Shown: positions 27,873-36,727 of the stretch, piece by piece
Numbering within the stretch: position 1 is the stretch's first letter
Layout of the letters: each line of letters opens with the position of its first letter
Origin: Isoptericola sediminis
Lineage (GTDB): Bacteria; Actinomycetota; Actinomycetes; Actinomycetales; Cellulomonadaceae
DNA: 64,000 bases
NCBI RefSeq assembly: GCF_013085345.1
Contig: NZ_JABFAJ010000018.1
Location: 1 to 64,000, forward strand
Direction: 5' to 3'
Made by a program: the position numbers and the translations under genes
The notes under the pieces: model-generated
The model's database searches: none
The model's input: the letters and a program-made list of their open reading frames with translations, nothing else
Told to the model about the DNA's origin: nothing

Positions 27873-28447
27873 CGGGCCTCCCAGGATCTCAAGATGGCGT
27901 CGAGCCCGTCCAGGACGCGCTCCCAGGACTCGTCGGACGCAGGTGCGTCGGCCGCACCGTGGCCGAAGGCTCCGGCGGCGTCGAGGGCCGCGTAGCCGTG
28001 GAACGTGGCGCCGAGGAAGCGCACGGCGTGAACCTCGTCGGCACTGGACAGCCGGTAACCGCGGAGCGCGGCCCGCGACAGGTCCGCGTGCCGCCGCCCG
28101 GCGCTCGCCGCGGCCGTCTCGGCGTCGAGCGGCAACCGGGACGCGGCGTAGCGCCCGGGGTGCTCGACGGCATAGGTCCGCCACACACCGCCGAGGGCTG
28201 CCAGGGCAGCACGTCCGCTCACCCCGGCGATGGCCGCGGCGACCAAGTCGGCGGTCTCCGCCAGCGCGAGCAGCGCGACACCGGTGCGAACGTCGGCCTG
28301 GCTGCGGACGTGGGTGTAGAGACTGGGGGTCGCGACCTCGAAGTGCTTGGCCAACGCCGTGAGGGTGACCTGCTCCAGGCCCACGTCGTCGGCGAGATCG
28401 GCCGCGGCCGCTGTGACGCGACCGGTGGTCAGTCCTTGACGAGGCAT
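27869..28447 (-). CDS. TetR/AcrR family transcriptional regulator
   Basis: A 192-residue regulator. The N-terminal helix-turn-helix is clear: LADDVGLEQVTLTALAKHFEVATPSLYTHV in the first 55 residues. The C-terminal ligand domain is of the WHG type with GRYAASRLPLD and FLGATFHGYAALDAAG. It is the first gene of the operon with the SGNH hydrolase and aminopeptidase, and an inverted repeat sits over its promoter, so it probably represses its own operon until a small molecule binds. AGGAGGGGG precedes the ATG. Confidence 0.9.
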   Translation of the reverse strand: MPRQGLTTGRVTAAAADLADDVGLEQVTLTALAKHFEVATPSLYTHVRSQADVRTGVALLALAETADLVAAAIAGVSGRAALAALGGVWRTYAVEHPGRYAASRLPLDAETAAASAGRRHADLSRAALRGYRLSSADEVHAVRFLGATFHGYAALDAAGAFGHGAADAPASDESWERVLDGLDAILRSWEAR

Positions 28448-28458
28448 TCCGCCCCCCT

Positions 28459-28506
28459 CCTATGCGCTGATGGTTTTATCCTAATGCGCATAGGTAACGG
28501 CGTCCA
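28459..28506 (-). promoter_or_regulatory. Promoter and operator-like repeat of the TetR operon
   Basis: On the minus strand, TGGACG (28501-28506), a 17-base spacer and TAGGAT (28478-28483) form a good promoter. Two exact inverted 9-mers, CCTATGCGC at 28459-28467 and GCGCATAGG at 28486-28494, flank the -10. This is a position where bound TetR would block transcription. The region is clearly richer in AT than its surroundings. Confidence 0.6.
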
Positions 28507-28530
28507 GCCGTCCACGCCAGAACCTGCGCG

Positions 28531-28695
28531 ATGCCGGTGAACGGGTTCGGACGGCCCCACGCCGGAACCCACGTCCTGCTCCTGATCCACGACCACGACG
28601 GGAAAGTCATCAACGCCGCCACCGGCGGGACCCTGCGCGAGGTCCTCATCGACCTCGCCCGCGACGACCAGCCACGCCGCACCAAGACCCGGGAA
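28531..28695 (+). pseudogene. Transposase C-terminal remnant (IS481-like)
   Basis: About 55 codons resemble the end of actinobacterial IS481-type transposases: HAGTHVLLLIHD, then VINAATGGTLREVLID, then ARDDQPR (the intact form commonly reads IDAATGELLREL with DYQP). The catalytic part is absent and the frame runs on through a terminator and into the tRNA gene, so it is not a working gene. It indicates an old insertion beside the tRNA. Confidence 0.55.
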
Positions 28696-28698
28696 CGA

Positions 28699-28736
28699 CA
28701 AAGGCCCTCCCGATCTCTCGATCGGAAGGGCCTTTG
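28699..28736 (-). terminator. Strong hairpin terminator after tRNA-fMet
   Basis: CAAAGGCCCT at 28699-28708 pairs with AGGGCCTTTG at 28727-28736, extended inside by CGATC and GATCG around a four-base loop. It stands 15 bases after the tRNA 3' end in the direction of tRNA transcription. Confidence 0.8.
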
Positions 28737-28750
28737 CCGGGATACTTCCT

Positions 28751-28827
28751 TGGTAGCGGGGGCAGGATTTGAACCTGCGACCTCTGGGTTATGAGCCCAG
28801 CGAGCTACCGAACTGCTCCACCCCGCG
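28751..28827 (-). tRNA. Initiator tRNA-fMet (anticodon CAT)
   Basis: A 77-base cloverleaf with encoded CCA (28751-28753). The acceptor arm CGCGGGG pairs with CCCCGCT except at position 1-72 (C opposite U), the mismatch that marks initiators. The anticodon stem has the three G-C pairs (GGG/CCC) next to the CTCATAA loop, and the T arm reads GCAGG, TTCAAAT, CCTGC. On the minus strand TAGAGT at 28840-28845 is a likely -10. Confidence 0.95.
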
Positions 28828-28928
28828 GCGATGTCCTTAACTCTAGGACACGGAATCCGGCCCCGTCCAATCGGTCCTGGCAGATGGGACGCAGGTCACA
28901 GCACGTCCCTCTGCCCGGACCGACCGGC

Positions 28929-31900
28929 TCAGGGGTTCAGCTCGCCCTCGGCGGCCAGGGCCTCCTCCAGCGCGGTCTGCAGACGCTCCTGGGCCTCGCC
29001 GTAGGCGGTCCAGTCGCCGTTCTGCAACGCCTCGTTGCTGTCGTTCAACGCCTCGTTGGCGTCCTGCAGCGCGGCGTCCAGCCGGGCCTGGGCGTCGCCG
29101 GCCGGCGGCGCCTGGGTCTCCTCGGTGGTCTCCGTCGGCGACGGCGTCGGCTCCTGGGTCGGCTCGGCCTCGGTGGGCTCCGGGGACGGCTCGATCGGCT
29201 CACCGGTCTCGGGGTCCACCTGGTCGGTGGGCACCTCGGTCTCGGCCTCGTCGGCGTCGCCGGCCTCCGCACCGGAGTCTCCCCCGAAGACCTGGTCGAG
29301 CGCCTCGTCCAGGGTCTCGGCGTACCCGGTCTGGTCGCCGAAGGCGACCAGCACGCGACGCAGCAGCGGGAACTGGGTGCCCGACCCGGACTGGATGTAG
29401 ACCGGCTGGACGTACAGCAGGCCGCCGCCGACGGGCAGGGTCAGCTGGTTGCCGCGCACGACCTCGGAGTCACCACGGCCCAGGATGTTGAGCTGCTCGG
29501 AGATCGTCGGGTTCGAGTTGAAGTTGTTCTGCACCTGCCCGGGGCCCGGGACCGTCGAGTCGCGCGGGAGCTCGAGCAGCCGGAGCGTGCCGTACCCCTC
29601 GGCGATCTCGCCGTCCTCCGACCCCGCGTCGGCCTCGGCCGCCAGGTAGCCGGTGAGGATCTCCCGGTCGGTGAAACCACCCGGGATGAACGTGCTCGTC
29701 AGCGAGAAGGCCGCGTCGTCCTCGCCCGGCATCTGCAGGGTGAGGTAGTACGGCGGCTGCTTCGACATCAGGGCGTCGTCGCTGCCGACCGGGTCGTCCG
29801 GGGTGCGCCACTCGTCGGAACCGGCGAAGAACTGCTGCGCCTCGGTGACGTGGTAGCGCTCGAGCAGCGTGCGCTGGACCTTGAACAGGTCCTCCGGGTA
29901 GCGCACGTGCGACATGAGGCTGCCGGACATCTCGGAGATCGGGCGCACCGAGTCCGGGAACACGTCGTTCCACGCCTGCAGCAGCGGGTCCTCGTCGTCC
30001 CAGGCGTACAGGGTGACCGACCCGTCGTAGGCGTCCACGGTGGCCTTGACGGAGTTGCGGATGTAGTTGACCTCCGGCGGGGCCTCGACCGGCAGACCCT
30101 GGGCGGCGGCGGTCAGGGAGTCCGTCGTCGCCTCCTGCATCTGGTTGCTCGCCGAGTACGGGTAGGCGTCCGACGTGGTGTAGGCGTCGATGACCCACTT
30201 GACGCGGCCGTCGACGACCGCCGGGTAGACCTTGTTGTCCAGGGTCAGCCAGGGGGCCACCTTCGAGACCCGCTCCTGAGGGTCGCGGTCGTAGAGGATC
30301 TGGGAGACCTCGGTGACACGGTCGGAGAAGAAGATCTCCTCGTCGCCGAACCGCAGCGCGTAGAGCAGCCGCTGCAGGAACGTGCTGATCTCCGGACCGG
30401 CCGACACCTCGTCCGTCGGGAAGCTGTACAGCTCCTGCTGCCCGCCCTCGGCGTCCGCCTGGTAGTCGAGCTCCCACGGGTCGGTGCCCTCGGGCGCTCC
30501 GACGATGGAGTACGGCGGCGCCTCGGGGCTGAAGTAGATCCGCGGCTCGTACCCGCCGGGGAACATGTCGGTCAGCGCGCCCTGCGTGGGGATCCCGCCC
30601 TCGAAGAAGGCCGGCTGCCCGTCCGGGCCGGGCTGGTTGCCGTAGGCCGCGACGACGCCGAAGCCGTGGGTGAAGACCGTGCGGTCGTTCGTCCAGTTCC
30701 GGTCCGCCAGGCCGCTGAGGTTCAGCTCGCGCACGGCGATCACGGTGTCGCGCGACTCGCCGTCGATCTCGTAGCGGTCCACCGCCAGGTTGTCGGTGAA
30801 GTTGTAGTACTGCTTGTTCTGCTGCAGCTGCCGGAAGGACGGGCTGACGACCTGCGGGTCGAGGAGCCGCACCTGGGTCGTCGTACCCGCGTCGTCGCGC
30901 AGCTGCCCGGCCTCCGCCACCGTGGTGGCGTCGTACTGCTGGGACTCCACCTCGGCGATGTCGAACGCGTCGAGCGTCGCGTCGATGTTGCGCTGGATGT
31001 ACGGCGCCTCGAGCGACTGGGCGTTCGGGTCGACCTGGAAGCGCTGCACGACGGCCGGGTAGATCGCGCCGATGGCGATCGCGGAGACGACCATGAGCCC
31101 GACGCCGATGGCCGGCAGCCGCCAGGTGTCGCGGAAGGCGGCGACCACGAAGAGGATCGCGACCAGGACGGCCACGCCGGTGAGGATCTCCTTCGACGGG
31201 ATGACGGCGTGCACGTCGGTGTAGTTGGCGCCGTCGAACCGCTCGTGCTGGCTCGTCAGGATGGAGTACCGGTCGAGCCAGTAGTTCGTCGCGACGAGCA
31301 GCATGATCAGCGTGCCCAGCACCGCGAGGTGCACCCGCGCCGCCGTCGTGGTCCGCGACGCGCCGTCGGCGATCGGGCCCAGGCGGACGCCACCGTAGAG
31401 GTAGTGGGTGACCACGGCGGCGATGGTCGAGATGACCAGGACCGCCATGAGGAAGCTGACGACGAACCGCAGCACGGGCAGCATGAAGACGTAGAAGCCG
31501 ACGTCGAGGCCGAACTCCGGGTCGGCGGTCCCGAACGGCTGCCCGTTGAGGGCCAGCAGGACGGTCTCCCACTGGGCGGACGCCGCCACGCCGGCGAAGA
31601 ACCCGATGAGCACCGGACCCGCGTAGGTGACGACCTTGCGCAGCGGCTCGACGGCCTCGCGGTACTGGTCGAGCGTCGCCTGCTCCGGCGTCGACGGCGC
31701 GTAGATCGGCCGCGTGCGGTACCCGACGGCGAAGGAGCTGTAGACGGCGGCCGCCATGATCAGGAAGGCCACGACGAACAGCACGCTGCGGGTGATCCAC
31801 TGCGTCCAGATCACGTTGGCGTACCCGACCTGGGTGAACCAGAGGACCTCGGTCCAGAAGTTCGTCAGGAACAGCAGCACGACCACCAGGGCCGCCAGCA

Positions 31901-31979
31901 CCACCAGCGTGATGAGCAGCGGGCTGCGACGTCGGGACGGGGCTGGACCGTCAGGACGTCGGGGCGGGGCGAAGGACAC
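28929..31979 (-). CDS. UPF0182 family large membrane protein
   Basis: A 1016-residue protein of UPF0182. The first 300 residues hold about seven transmembrane helices (LLITLVVLAALVVVLLFL onwards); the large remainder is extracytoplasmic with typical stretches (FWTEVLWFTQVGYANVIWT, then VFTHGFGVVAAYGNQPGPDG and the LRRVLVAFGDQTGYAETLD end), plus an acidic Pro/Glu/Thr tail at about 920-985. The family is conserved in actinobacteria and its function is unknown. GTG start with GAGGTG nine bases upstream. The PDZ/Lon-like protease gene upstream reads in the same direction, as in mycobacteria, but a 155-base gap allows a separate promoter. Confidence 0.92.
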   Translation of the reverse strand: MSFAPPRRPDGPAPSRRRSPLLITLVVLAALVVVLLFLTNFWTEVLWFTQVGYANVIWTQWITRSVLFVVAFLIMAAAVYSSFAVGYRTRPIYAPSTPEQATLDQYREAVEPLRKVVTYAGPVLIGFFAGVAASAQWETVLLALNGQPFGTADPEFGLDVGFYVFMLPVLRFVVSFLMAVLVISTIAAVVTHYLYGGVRLGPIADGASRTTTAARVHLAVLGTLIMLLVATNYWLDRYSILTSQHERFDGANYTDVHAVIPSKEILTGVAVLVAILFVVAAFRDTWRLPAIGVGLMVVSAIAIGAIYPAVVQRFQVDPNAQSLEAPYIQRNIDATLDAFDIAEVESQQYDATTVAEAGQLRDDAGTTTQVRLLDPQVVSPSFRQLQQNKQYYNFTDNLAVDRYEIDGESRDTVIAVRELNLSGLADRNWTNDRTVFTHGFGVVAAYGNQPGPDGQPAFFEGGIPTQGALTDMFPGGYEPRIYFSPEAPPYSIVGAPEGTDPWELDYQADAEGGQQELYSFPTDEVSAGPEISTFLQRLLYALRFGDEEIFFSDRVTEVSQILYDRDPQERVSKVAPWLTLDNKVYPAVVDGRVKWVIDAYTTSDAYPYSASNQMQEATTDSLTAAAQGLPVEAPPEVNYIRNSVKATVDAYDGSVTLYAWDDEDPLLQAWNDVFPDSVRPISEMSGSLMSHVRYPEDLFKVQRTLLERYHVTEAQQFFAGSDEWRTPDDPVGSDDALMSKQPPYYLTLQMPGEDDAAFSLTSTFIPGGFTDREILTGYLAAEADAGSEDGEIAEGYGTLRLLELPRDSTVPGPGQVQNNFNSNPTISEQLNILGRGDSEVVRGNQLTLPVGGGLLYVQPVYIQSGSGTQFPLLRRVLVAFGDQTGYAETLDEALDQVFGGDSGAEAGDADEAETEVPTDQVDPETGEPIEPSPEPTEAEPTQEPTPSPTETTEETQAPPAGDAQARLDAALQDANEALNDSNEALQNGDWTAYGEAQERLQTALEEALAAEGELNP

Positions 31980-32134
31980 GGTGCGGGCACCTCATTCGTG
32001 CTCGGGTCGGGACACATGCGTCGGACATCGGGACAAACGTCCCGGCGTCGTTCCAGGTTCCCACGTTTCCGGCACGGGAGGGGTTCACGCCGCTCACGAG
32101 TCGGTCACGATCACCCCGCCCGGTGGCACGCCCC

Positions 32135-33319
32135 TCAGGCGTCGCCGGCCTCGCCCTCGCAGCTCGGCAGGTCGGACGTCTCACCGGCGCCGATGGCCTC
32201 CATGGCGTCGCGAGCCTCGGCGAGGGTGCCGACGGACACGACGTCCAGGCCGTCCGGCACGTGGCCGACCACCTGCGGGCAGTTGTCCGACGGCGCGAGG
32301 AACCAGGTGGCCCCGTCGCGCAGCGCGCCGTACATCTTCTGCTCGATCCCGCCGATCGGGCCGACGCGACCGTCGACGTCCATCGTGCCCGTACCCGCCA
32401 CCACGACACCGCCGAGCTCGTCCTCCGGCGTCAGCAGGTCGACGATCCCCAGCGCGAACATCGTGCCCGCGCTCGGGCCGCCGATGTCCTCGATCTGGAT
32501 CGTGACGTCCACGGGGAAGTCGTAGACCGGGTCGATGAGCACGCCGAGCAGGGCGCGACCGTCGCCCTGGCCCGTGGTGACGGTCAGGTCGGTCGGCTCG
32601 CCGTCGCGCTCGACCCCGAGCACGACGTCGTCGCCGGGCGTGACGCCGTCGAGCGCGGCCAGCAGCTCCGGGTAGGTGGCGAGCGGCTCGCCGTCGAGCG
32701 AGACGATGACGTCGCCCTCCTCGACGACCCCCTCGGCGCCCGTGTCCTCCGCCGCGGCGACCACGGTCATCGTGGTCGGGACCTCGTAGCCCAGCTCGGT
32801 CAGCGCCGCCACCGTCGCCGACTCCTGCGAGCTGAGCATCTGGGCCTGGCCCTGCTCCTGCTGCTCCTCGGAGGTGATGGGCTCCGGGAAGATCGACTCG
32901 ACGGGCTGCACGGACCGTTCCGGAGCGGTCCAGCCCCACAGCACGTCGCCGAACAGCACGTCGCCGCCCGGTCCGCCGAACACGGAGACGGTGGTCAGGC
33001 GGAGCTCCCCCGAGGCCGGGTAGGTGTCCGCACCCGAGATCTCGATGAGGGGTACCGCCGTCGCGCTCTGCCCCTCGGCGGCCTCCTGGGTGCCGAGCGT
33101 GTCCTCGGTGGGCCCGGGCGTGCGGATCGCGTACGGGGCGGGCGAGACCATGAGCACGGCCGCCAGGACGGCGGTGATCAGCAACGAGACGACGAGCGTC
33201 GTCGACCGCGGGCTCATCCGGCGTCGCGGCGCTCCCTCACGGGCACGGGGCACGTCGAGAGGGGCGAGCGCCTGCCCGTAGCTCTCGTACGGCTGATGAC
33301 TGCGGTCCTCGAAGCTCAC
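32135..33319 (-). CDS. Membrane-anchored PDZ / Lon-like (S16) serine protease
   Basis: A 394-residue protein: a short cytoplasmic start, one transmembrane helix (about 37-57, TLVVSLLITAVLAAVLMVSP), a PDZ domain at about 190-265 (EGDVIVSLDGEPLATYPELLAAL) and a Lon-type proteolytic domain. The catalytic Ser lies in GGPSAGTMFA and the Lys in PIGGIEQKMYGA, so the Ser-Lys dyad is intact. It should be an extracytoplasmic protease. GTG 33319 gives the usual start; the open frame runs further back into non-family sequence. Divergent from the DUF2342 protease gene. Confidence 0.9.
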   Translation of the reverse strand: MSFEDRSHQPYESYGQALAPLDVPRAREGAPRRRMSPRSTTLVVSLLITAVLAAVLMVSPAPYAIRTPGPTEDTLGTQEAAEGQSATAVPLIEISGADTYPASGELRLTTVSVFGGPGGDVLFGDVLWGWTAPERSVQPVESIFPEPITSEEQQEQGQAQMLSSQESATVAALTELGYEVPTTMTVVAAAEDTGAEGVVEEGDVIVSLDGEPLATYPELLAALDGVTPGDDVVLGVERDGEPTDLTVTTGQGDGRALLGVLIDPVYDFPVDVTIQIEDIGGPSAGTMFALGIVDLLTPEDELGGVVVAGTGTMDVDGRVGPIGGIEQKMYGALRDGATWFLAPSDNCPQVVGHVPDGLDVVSVGTLAEARDAMEAIGAGETSDLPSCEGEAGDA

Positions 33320-33449
33320 CGCCCCATCATCGCCGATGCGCGCAGTGCGCCGTGAGCGAAAGGGGGAACCCCGGCCGCTCCGTCGACGTCGGACCCGGAT
33401 ACCGTGAACGTGCGGCGGACGCCGCACGCGGAAGGAGCCGAGGACACCC

Positions 33450-34898
33450 ATGAGCGACCTGCCCGACGACCCCGACGCCCGCGAGGAGATGCTGCGGGAC
33501 GCGCTGCGCGGCATCTTCGGCGACCGGACCGACGAGGTGCTGAGCCAGATGCGGGCGCAGGGCCTCGACCCCGCCGCGCTGATGGGCGGAGCGGCACCGG
33601 ACCCGGCGACCATGCAGCGTCTGATGAGCCAGCTGCAGCGCATGTTCACCTCCTCCGAGGGGCCGGTGAACACCGAGGTGGCGCACGACCTGGCCCGCCA
33701 GGTCGCGGTCGCCGAGGGCGACCCGTCCCTGACCGGCGGCCAGGCGAAGTCCGCCACCGAGGCCCTGCGCGTCGCCGAGCTGTGGCTCGACGCCGTCACG
33801 GACCTGCCGCCGTCGGGCGGCGCGACCCACGCCTGGAGCCGGAGCGAGTGGGTCGAGGCGACGCTGCCGGCCTGGCAGCGGCTCGTCGCCCCCGTCGCGT
33901 CCTCCGTCGCCGACGCGCTGGCCACGGTGCTGCGCGACCAGCTCGGCGACGAGGGAGCCGGAGCGCTGGGGCTGCCCGGCATGCCGGTGTTCCCCGGCGG
34001 CGGGCTGGGTGATCTGGACCCGGCGACGATGATGCGCGGCCTCGGGTCCGCGGTCTACGGCATGCAGGTCGGCCAGGCCGCCGGCACGCTCTCGCGCGAG
34101 GTCTTCGGCGCCACCGACGTGGGCATCCCCCTGCTCGAGGACCACGCCACCGTGCTGCTGCCCACGAACGTGGCCAAGTTCGCCGAGGGGCTCGACACCC
34201 CGTACGACGAGGTGCAGCTCTACCTGGCCCTGCGCGAGGCCGCGCACGCCCGGCTGTTCGTGCACGTCCCGTGGCTGCGCAGCCACCTGCACGGTCTCGT
34301 GGAGCGGTACGCCCGGGGCATCACCATCGACCTCGACGCCCTCGAGGAGCAGGTGCGCGGCATCGACCTGTCCGACCAGGAGGCCCTGCGCGGGGCCCTG
34401 TCCGGGGACGTCTTCGGTCTGCACACGACCGAGGAGCAGGAGGCGACGCTGCTGCGGCTGGAGACGGCCCTGGCGCTCGTCGAGGGCTGGGTCTCGGAGG
34501 TCGCCGCGACCGCGTCGCTGGCCCACCTGCCGCACTCGGTGCCGCTGCGCGAGATGATCCGGCGCCGTCGTGCCGCCGGCGGCCCCGCGGAGCACACGTT
34601 CAAGTCGCTGGTCGGCCTCGAGCTGCGCCCGCGACGGTCCCGGGACGCCGCCGCGCTGTTCGCCCACCTCGTCGCCACCGGCGGCCCGGAGGCCCGGGAC
34701 GCCGTGTGGGACCACCCGGACCTGCTCCCGGGCCCCGAGGACCTCGACGACCCCACGGGCTACCTCGACCGTCGGCGCGCGCAGGACGAGGAGCACTCGG
34801 ACGTCGACGCGGCCCTGGCGCAGATCCTGGGCGAGTCCGGCCCGGACGGCGACGAGCCGTCCGACGACCCGGACGCCGAGGACCGCCGGACGGACTGA
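33450..34898 (+). CDS. Zinc-dependent metalloprotease-like protein (DUF2342)
   Basis: A 482-residue protein of the actinobacterial DUF2342 / zincin-like type 2 family, once described as F420-associated. Family segments are visible: AVYGMQVGQAAGTLSREVFG at about 200, then the zincin-like helix LREAAHARLFVHVPWLRSHL at about 262-281, where the usual HExxH is replaced by EAAH. The N-terminal 90 residues are acidic and helical. Activity is not established. AAGGAG precedes the ATG. Neighbours and order match the conserved actinobacterial block. Confidence 0.85.
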   Translation: MSDLPDDPDAREEMLRDALRGIFGDRTDEVLSQMRAQGLDPAALMGGAAPDPATMQRLMSQLQRMFTSSEGPVNTEVAHDLARQVAVAEGDPSLTGGQAKSATEALRVAELWLDAVTDLPPSGGATHAWSRSEWVEATLPAWQRLVAPVASSVADALATVLRDQLGDEGAGALGLPGMPVFPGGGLGDLDPATMMRGLGSAVYGMQVGQAAGTLSREVFGATDVGIPLLEDHATVLLPTNVAKFAEGLDTPYDEVQLYLALREAAHARLFVHVPWLRSHLHGLVERYARGITIDLDALEEQVRGIDLSDQEALRGALSGDVFGLHTTEEQEATLLRLETALALVEGWVSEVAATASLAHLPHSVPLREMIRRRRAAGGPAEHTFKSLVGLELRPRRSRDAAALFAHLVATGGPEARDAVWDHPDLLPGPEDLDDPTGYLDRRRAQDEEHSDVDAALAQILGESGPDGDEPSDDPDAEDRRTD

Positions 34899-34914
34899 CC
34901 GGCGGCGGAGCGGT

Positions 34915-35463
34915 TCAGCCGGCCGACGACCCGGAGTCGGCGTCGTCGGCGGGCGCGCCGCCCCCGGAGAACGAGACGCCCTCGAGGAACCCGCGCGCCC
35001 GCTCGGTCCGGGGGTAGGTCTCCAGCAGGCGCCAGAAGTCGGGGCCGTGCCCGGCGTGCAGCAGGTGGGCCAGCTCGTGCAGCAGCACGTAGTCGATGAC
35101 CCACTCCGGCATGCCCTGCAGGCGGGTCGACAGGCGGATGGATCCGTCCCCGACCGTGCACGACCCCCAACGGCGCTCCTGGTTGCTCACCCAGCGCACG
35201 CTCGTGGGGCGGGCGAGACCGTCCAGATACTTGACCGAGAGGTCCCGGGCGCGTTCGACCAGCTCGTCGTCGGAGGGTCGGCGCCGACGCTCCTTGTCCT
35301 CCAGCCGGGCCACCATCTTGGCGACCCACTCGCGCTCCTGCGCCTGGGAGAACCGCGCAGGGATCGCCACGACGGTGCGGTCACCGTCGCGAAAAGCGCT
35401 CACCGTAGCGGTCCGACGGCGGCTCCGTCGGACCTCGACGGACGCCAACGTGTCCGGGGTCAC
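34915..35463 (-). CDS. M48/YgjP-type metallopeptidase
   Basis: A 182-residue YgjP-like (DUF45/WLM) zinc peptidase. The family block RRWGSCTVGDGSIRLSTRL is followed by LLHELAHLLHAGHGPDFW, with the HExxH helix and the third His. A soluble protein without membrane segments; the substrate is unknown. GTG 35463 was chosen because the family domain begins soon after (VEVRRSRRRTATVSAF); the frame stays open to 35559. It is convergent with the DUF2342 gene and divergent from the ThiF-like gene, sharing a 128-base AT-richer promoter gap. Confidence 0.88.
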   Translation of the reverse strand: MTPDTLASVEVRRSRRRTATVSAFRDGDRTVVAIPARFSQAQEREWVAKMVARLEDKERRRRPSDDELVERARDLSVKYLDGLARPTSVRWVSNQERRWGSCTVGDGSIRLSTRLQGMPEWVIDYVLLHELAHLLHAGHGPDFWRLLETYPRTERARGFLEGVSFSGGGAPADDADSGSSAG

Positions 35464-35591
35464 CTCATGAGAATACCGGGAGATCGTCAAGACTGTGTGC
35501 CAGGACACACGGAACCAGGCTATAACGGACCTGTCCACAGCACTGTGGACGACCCGCACGACACGGACGAAAGCCGTGCGAGGTTGGGTAC

Positions 35592-36668
35592 ATGCCCGTC
35601 ACCGACGCCGGTCCCGCGACGCGCGCGCTCCGTCTGCGGCGGGGAGTGCCGGTCCTGGACCGCGGGCCCGGCCGGCTCCAGCTCGGCTCCGACACCCGTT
35701 GGTCGCTCGTCGTCTGCGGGCTGTCGGACGGGGAACGGGCCTGGCTCCGCGAGGCCGCGACCTCTCGGCACGACGACCTGGAGCACGGTGCCGCACGGCA
35801 CCGGGTGGCGCCGGAACGCCGGGCGCAGATCGTCGCCGCACTGACCGCGGGCGGTTTCCTCGTCCCGCCCGCCGCTCCCCCGGGCACCGTCCTGGCGACC
35901 GCCGGCGGCGCGGCGGACGCCCCGGCGCTCGCCGCCCTCCGACCCGACGGCGACGGGCTGCGCACGTTGACCCGGCGCGCCCGTCGGCAGGTGGCGGTCC
36001 TGGGGCTCGGCCGGCTGGGGGCGCTGACCGCCGCCCATCTGGCGTCCGCCGGACTGGGTGCCGTGATGCTCGACGACGACCGTCCGGTGCAGCTCACGGA
36101 CCTGGGCCTGGGCCTCTACCGGGAGGCCGACGTCGGCCACCGCCGCGCCGCCCGCCTGCAGTCGGTCCTGGCGGCCCGGCACCCCCGCACCCGGTTCGGG
36201 TCGACGTGGCGTGACGAGGCACCGCCCGACGTGGTCGTCGTCTGCGGCGGGACGGACCCGCCGGAGGCGTTCGCCCGGCTGATGAGCCACGGCCTCGCCC
36301 ACCTGCCGCTGGTCGCGGGCGAGGCCGGGATCGAGGTCGGGCCGTTCGTACGACCCGGCACGACGGCGTGCACCGCCTGCCGCTACCACCACGAGGTGGA
36401 CGCCGACCCGGACTGGCCCCGGCTGGTCGCCCAGCTCGCCGCACGGCCCGGCGACGCCGGACAGGAGACCGTCCTGGCCACGACCGGGGCAGCCGTCGCG
36501 GTGGGTCAGGTGCTCGCGCACCTCGACGGCGCCCGGCCCGCCGCGGCCGACGCCGTGCTCGAGATCAGCCTGCCGGACCCGCTTCCCCGGGTCCGCGCGA
36601 TGGCGCCGCACCCGGCGTGCGGCTGCACCGGGACCGCACCTCCGCCGGTGGCGGACCGGTCCGGGTAG
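35592..36668 (+). CDS. ThiF/E1-like protein (TOMM cyclodehydratase-partner type)
   Basis: A 358-residue protein. Residues 1-90 form a winged-helix-like start (RRGVPVLDRGPGRLQLGSD) similar to precursor-peptide recognition domains. From about 132 the E1-like fold is seen (VAVLGLGRLGALTAAHLASAG, then LGLYREADVGHRRA). A structural zinc site is suggested by CTACRYHH at about 258 and CGCTG near the end. Such proteins are either adenylating enzymes or leader-binding partners of azole-forming cyclodehydratases, but no YcaO gene or precursor peptide is nearby. Its presence in this conserved block hints at a housekeeping role. Confidence 0.75.
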   Translation: MPVTDAGPATRALRLRRGVPVLDRGPGRLQLGSDTRWSLVVCGLSDGERAWLREAATSRHDDLEHGAARHRVAPERRAQIVAALTAGGFLVPPAAPPGTVLATAGGAADAPALAALRPDGDGLRTLTRRARRQVAVLGLGRLGALTAAHLASAGLGAVMLDDDRPVQLTDLGLGLYREADVGHRRAARLQSVLAARHPRTRFGSTWRDEAPPDVVVVCGGTDPPEAFARLMSHGLAHLPLVAGEAGIEVGPFVRPGTTACTACRYHHEVDADPDWPRLVAQLAARPGDAGQETVLATTGAAVAVGQVLAHLDGARPAAADAVLEISLPDPLPRVRAMAPHPACGCTGTAPPPVADRSG

Positions 36669-36671
36669 CCG

Positions 36672-36707
36672 GCGAGGCGGTGCACCGGTCGTGGTGCACC
36701 GCCTCGC
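36672..36707. terminator. Bidirectional hairpin terminator
   Basis: A perfect 15-base stem: GCGAGGCGGTGCACC at 36672-36686 and its complement at 36693-36707 around a six-base loop. It lies between the convergent ThiF-like and whiB7 genes and can serve both. Confidence 0.75.
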
Positions 36708-36727
36708 GGGTCGACGGCGAGCACGGC

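Noticed and set aside
35464-35591. A possible TOMM precursor peptide next to the ThiF-like gene
   Set aside because: No short frame with a leader-like start and a Cys/Ser/Thr-rich core was seen in this gap or after the gene.
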